Assembly: GCF_958295425.1 (NCBI RefSeq)
Contig: NC_081139.1
Coordinates: 21,023,888 to 21,087,887, forward strand
DNA: 64,000 bases
Origin: Solea solea
Taxonomy: Eukaryota; Chordata; Actinopteri; Pleuronectiformes; Soleidae
Direction: 5' to 3'
The position numbers and the translations under genes are program-made. Position 1 is the stretch's first letter, and every line of letters starts with the position of its first letter. Below are positions 61,071-64,000 of the stretch, piece by piece. A model generated the notes under the pieces. It was not told the DNA's origin. It saw only the letters and a program-made list of their open reading frames with translations, and did not search any database.

Positions 61071-64000
61071 ACATGTCGAGGCTGCAGTGTGACAGGGGGA
61101 AGCATTGACAGACAGCCACGGTGTTTGTGTGTGTGTGTGTGTTGCAACAAATATGCTTATCATTCACTAATATCCCATCTAATGTCTATCTATCAACCAG
61201 AGGACCAATTCTCTTGCAACTTATTTAGCAATTCTAAAAGTTTTGTCCCAGTGTTCCAGAATGTTTGATCTTGTAACCATGACGACAGAGGCCCAGTGTC
61301 CCTGCTGCCACAGGAGTGCTATTATGAGATGTTCCTATCACGGGGTGGAGAGAAACCAACTACGTGATCCTTCTGACAGGAGGACTTACTGAATTTGTTA
61401 TCACTAAAACATGCAAAAGAAAAAACTCTACTGAATTCAGTTTATGATTAAAATACTAATGACTAAACAGTCATTAAAGTTAGCCTGGTGAGATTCCGCA
61501 GAGTTGCTCTGTTCATTTAAAACATGCCTCCTGTGTTGTGTTATTGAGTAAAGCAAACATTTCCACACATCTGAATGCTTTGTAGCCGCTGGCAAAAGAG
61601 CAGAGCAGCGAGGATTTCTCAGCTTGCCTTTTTTTGTTGTGTGGGAGCAAACACGTCCATTGTTTGTCTGCATTATTATTCTTCATCCCCACCAAAGCAG
61701 TAATGACAAAGCAAACAGATCAAAAATTCTATTTCTTTCAGCCAGGTTGGAAATCAGAGCATTGTTGTGCACTTGAACTGTATGAGGTAATGCCTGAACT
61801 GTGTTTTGACTACAACTCAAAACAAATGTAGTTTAGATCTCAGTTTTCTCTTATAAAGACACTTGATAAAAAAAAAAACTGCATTTTATGAGGTGAGCAA
61901 TTTGTGCAGTTGCTAAAATCTGAAATCAGTGTTGCCTTGTGTCCCTGCCATGTTTTCAGTGAAAGCATATACATACCTCAGCCACCACCTCTGAAAAAAA
62001 AGGAACTTTCTCTTAAATATCAGCCATGCACACATACTTGTTAAAAGACTGTCTCAGCAGGTAAACAATCCTTTCAGACTCATAATCATGATTGTACATA
62101 AACTATACATCAACCTCACGAATGTATTAAATAAAAAGAAAGTACAAGTTGCTCAAGTTTGTACTTACTTTGTTACATCCCACTGTCATAATCGAAGAAT
62201 TCTAAATAGTAAAGTAATATTAAATATATATTTACCATAAAGCAAATTCCACTTTTATGAAATATCCTGAGTGAATTTATTGTATCTTGGATACAGGATG
62301 TTTTTTATACCCTTAAAGCTGTAGTAGCAACTTTTAAATATAAACAAATGTCCGTTAGATTTAAACTGTTGTGTCGCTCAATGATATTCCCACTCTGAAC
62401 ACAGGAAGTGATATTTTTTTGTTTACACATGCTGGAGTATGACTGAAACACAGAGAAGCATCCAAAAATGTTCAGAAGTGATTTCTTCTGTTTAGCAGTT
62501 TTGCAAGTGCCTCTTGTCTCCCTCCGTTTCTGATACTACGACTCAATAGAGTTCCTTTTTTTAGATGACGGACGCAGCATACAAATAATGTGACATCATT
62601 TCTGTTTGCAAAGACCAAACAGAGGCAGAATAATAACATCAACAACATCATAAATAACCAGGAGTTATGAATTGAAGCGTGTAGCTATTATCCATGTACA
62701 AAATCCTCAGGTCGAAACTGTTGCTGCAGGGCAGAAGTTGAGTGGTAAACATGTGTGGAAAGTCTCTAGTTTCTTGTAAAATGAGGACAGGAGAACAGTA
62801 ACCTGTGCCTCGTGTCGTGTCGGTAGAGGCCAATATTGTGTTTCCACATAACCAACCATTTCTGGTGAATCAACAGATCCACTTGCTGAACAATTAAAAT
62901 CTTAATATCCTATGGCAGTAAAATTAAGACAGTAAATTATATGATTTCAAATTAACATACCAATAAGCCTTATAGGAAATGTCTCATTAATTAGTCATCC
63001 CTTAATTGGCCCTGAATGCCATTAGTGCGCTGCGTGTGTTAACACATGCGTTCATTAATAACATTACCGTGCCAACCAGATGTACAGGCTCGATTAGTTT
63101 AACTCTTGTTGTCACATCAGCTGTAGCTGGGAGTGTGGGCTGTGCAGTGTGTGTGTGTGTGTGTGTTTGCTGAGAATAATATGACACCCATGCCCATGCT
63201 GATGCACAGGCTGGTTCTGCTTTGATCAATGGTGCCTGGCATTGGTTTTGGGGGGCTGTTGGAGGTGAGGTTGGGGGGTTGAGGATGGGGGTCTGAACCT
63301 CCCCCTGGTGCTGATGAAGACAAATGAGCTAACAAGACATGACGGAATTGCTTTTGCAAAGGAGGGGGGGCTGAATGCTGTATTGTGATATTGTGTTGAG
63401 GGCGGTTAAAGGGGCAGGTTGATTTATTGTTGCAGCCGGAGATAGCCGCCGTTTTACCTCCTCTCCCTCTTTACGTATTCACCCAGACCCCTCGGTCTTT
63501 AATTACAGCCCCCAGCCTCCACCATTCTCTATCCATGTCCTTATTAGCAAAGTCACACATCATACACATGTCTACAGTGGCAGAGGACAACACTATGCAT
63601 AAAACACTGCAGCCTGGTAAGGGTGGGGTTCGGGGACTGGGTGCCCAACTAGAGCCTTGTGGATTTAGCATTCCACCTTATGGTCAGGAAAACATAAATA
63701 CAGAAATGTGCGAGAGTAATGAAGGCAGGGAAGTGAAGGTCAAAGAAGGAGCTAAGGTGGAAAATAAACACGGTATGGATGAAATGGTGGGCAGGAGGGA
63801 AAGGAGCCGATTAAGATATGTACATAATGGGAAAGAGGGATAGGGGATGACAAATGGAGAAATAGAGCAATCCTCAGAGAGGGGAGGAGGGGCAAAGCCA
63901 TGTTAAATGGTGCAGGAGACCTGAGAGTATAGGTGGAGCCCACTGGTCCAATCTGCTGAATTTATAGGAGGAAAAGAAGGGGAAAGGCACAAAAAAATGA

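Larger units (their letters stand above)
32999..64000. other. 31 kb upstream of c1ql4: repeats and microsatellites, no supported gene
   Basis: I read both strands for exon-like frames with splice borders and found no product I recognise. Long frames here are simple-repeat artefacts (CA/GT/CT runs read as Thr-His, Val-Cys or Ser-Leu), transposon remnants, or chance. Non-repetitive stretches with homeodomain-like words occur at about 35140-35420, 36580-36800, 60980-61110 and 62980-63130. The stretch may be the distal regulatory domain of c1ql4 or lead towards a gene beyond the window. Confidence 0.65.

Noticed and set aside
63427..63843. 138-codon plus-strand frame near the right edge
   Set aside because: The composition is unremarkable, with no family motif, and a shadow frame overlaps on the minus strand. 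It could be a real exon of a gene beyond the window, but nothing supports that.

Overview
This window is nuclear DNA of a ray-finned fish, most probably a spiny-rayed (percomorph) teleost. The basis is short introns, long CA/GT and TA microsatellites, several typical fish repeat families (Tc1, hAT-type MITEs, tRNA-headed SINEs, LINE tails), and two genes whose proteins read as direct orthologues of human ones. There is no prokaryotic gene organisation. Both confident genes lie on the minus strand.

Positions 1-7.6 kb hold the 5' two thirds of smarcc2 (BAF170), a core scaffold of SWI/SNF (BAF) chromatin remodelling complexes. I reconstructed 21 consecutive coding exons with GT-AG borders. They join without any frame break into 768 codons, from the initiator ATG at 7509 to the left edge, and cover the N-terminal module, the basic/acidic linker, SWIRM and SANT. 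The coiled coil and Pro/Gln-rich C-terminus lie beyond position 1. The promoter side (7.5-7.65 kb) carries a YY1-type motif overlapping the start codon, a CCAAT box and a CTCF-like motif.

Positions 15.8-33 kb hold c1ql4, a secreted C1q/TNF-superfamily synaptic organiser-type protein of 239 residues. It has two coding exons (31002-31541 and 15819-15998) split inside the C1q domain by a 15-kb intron, plus an inferred 5'UTR exon ending at 32778. The reading frame stays open well upstream of the ATG, which is one of the oddities reported.

The rest contains no protein-coding gene that I can support: 7.7-15.8 kb (c1ql4 3' flank), the 15-kb intron, and 33-64 kb upstream of c1ql4. These regions hold interspersed repeats, several nested or paired in informative ways: an hAT MITE with its 8-bp target duplication, a SINE inside a MITE, an hAT BED-finger remnant abutting an opposing LINE fragment, an inverted MITE pair, and a tRNA-like unit joined to a minisatellite. 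There are also many microsatellites, a few near-perfect palindromes including a MEIS/TGIF-type site, and low-repeat stretches rich in homeodomain-like motifs that could be enhancers. I found no CRISPR array, operon or new multi-gene system. The most interesting signals are the c1ql4 upstream frame, the promoter/CTCF layout and the nested transposons.
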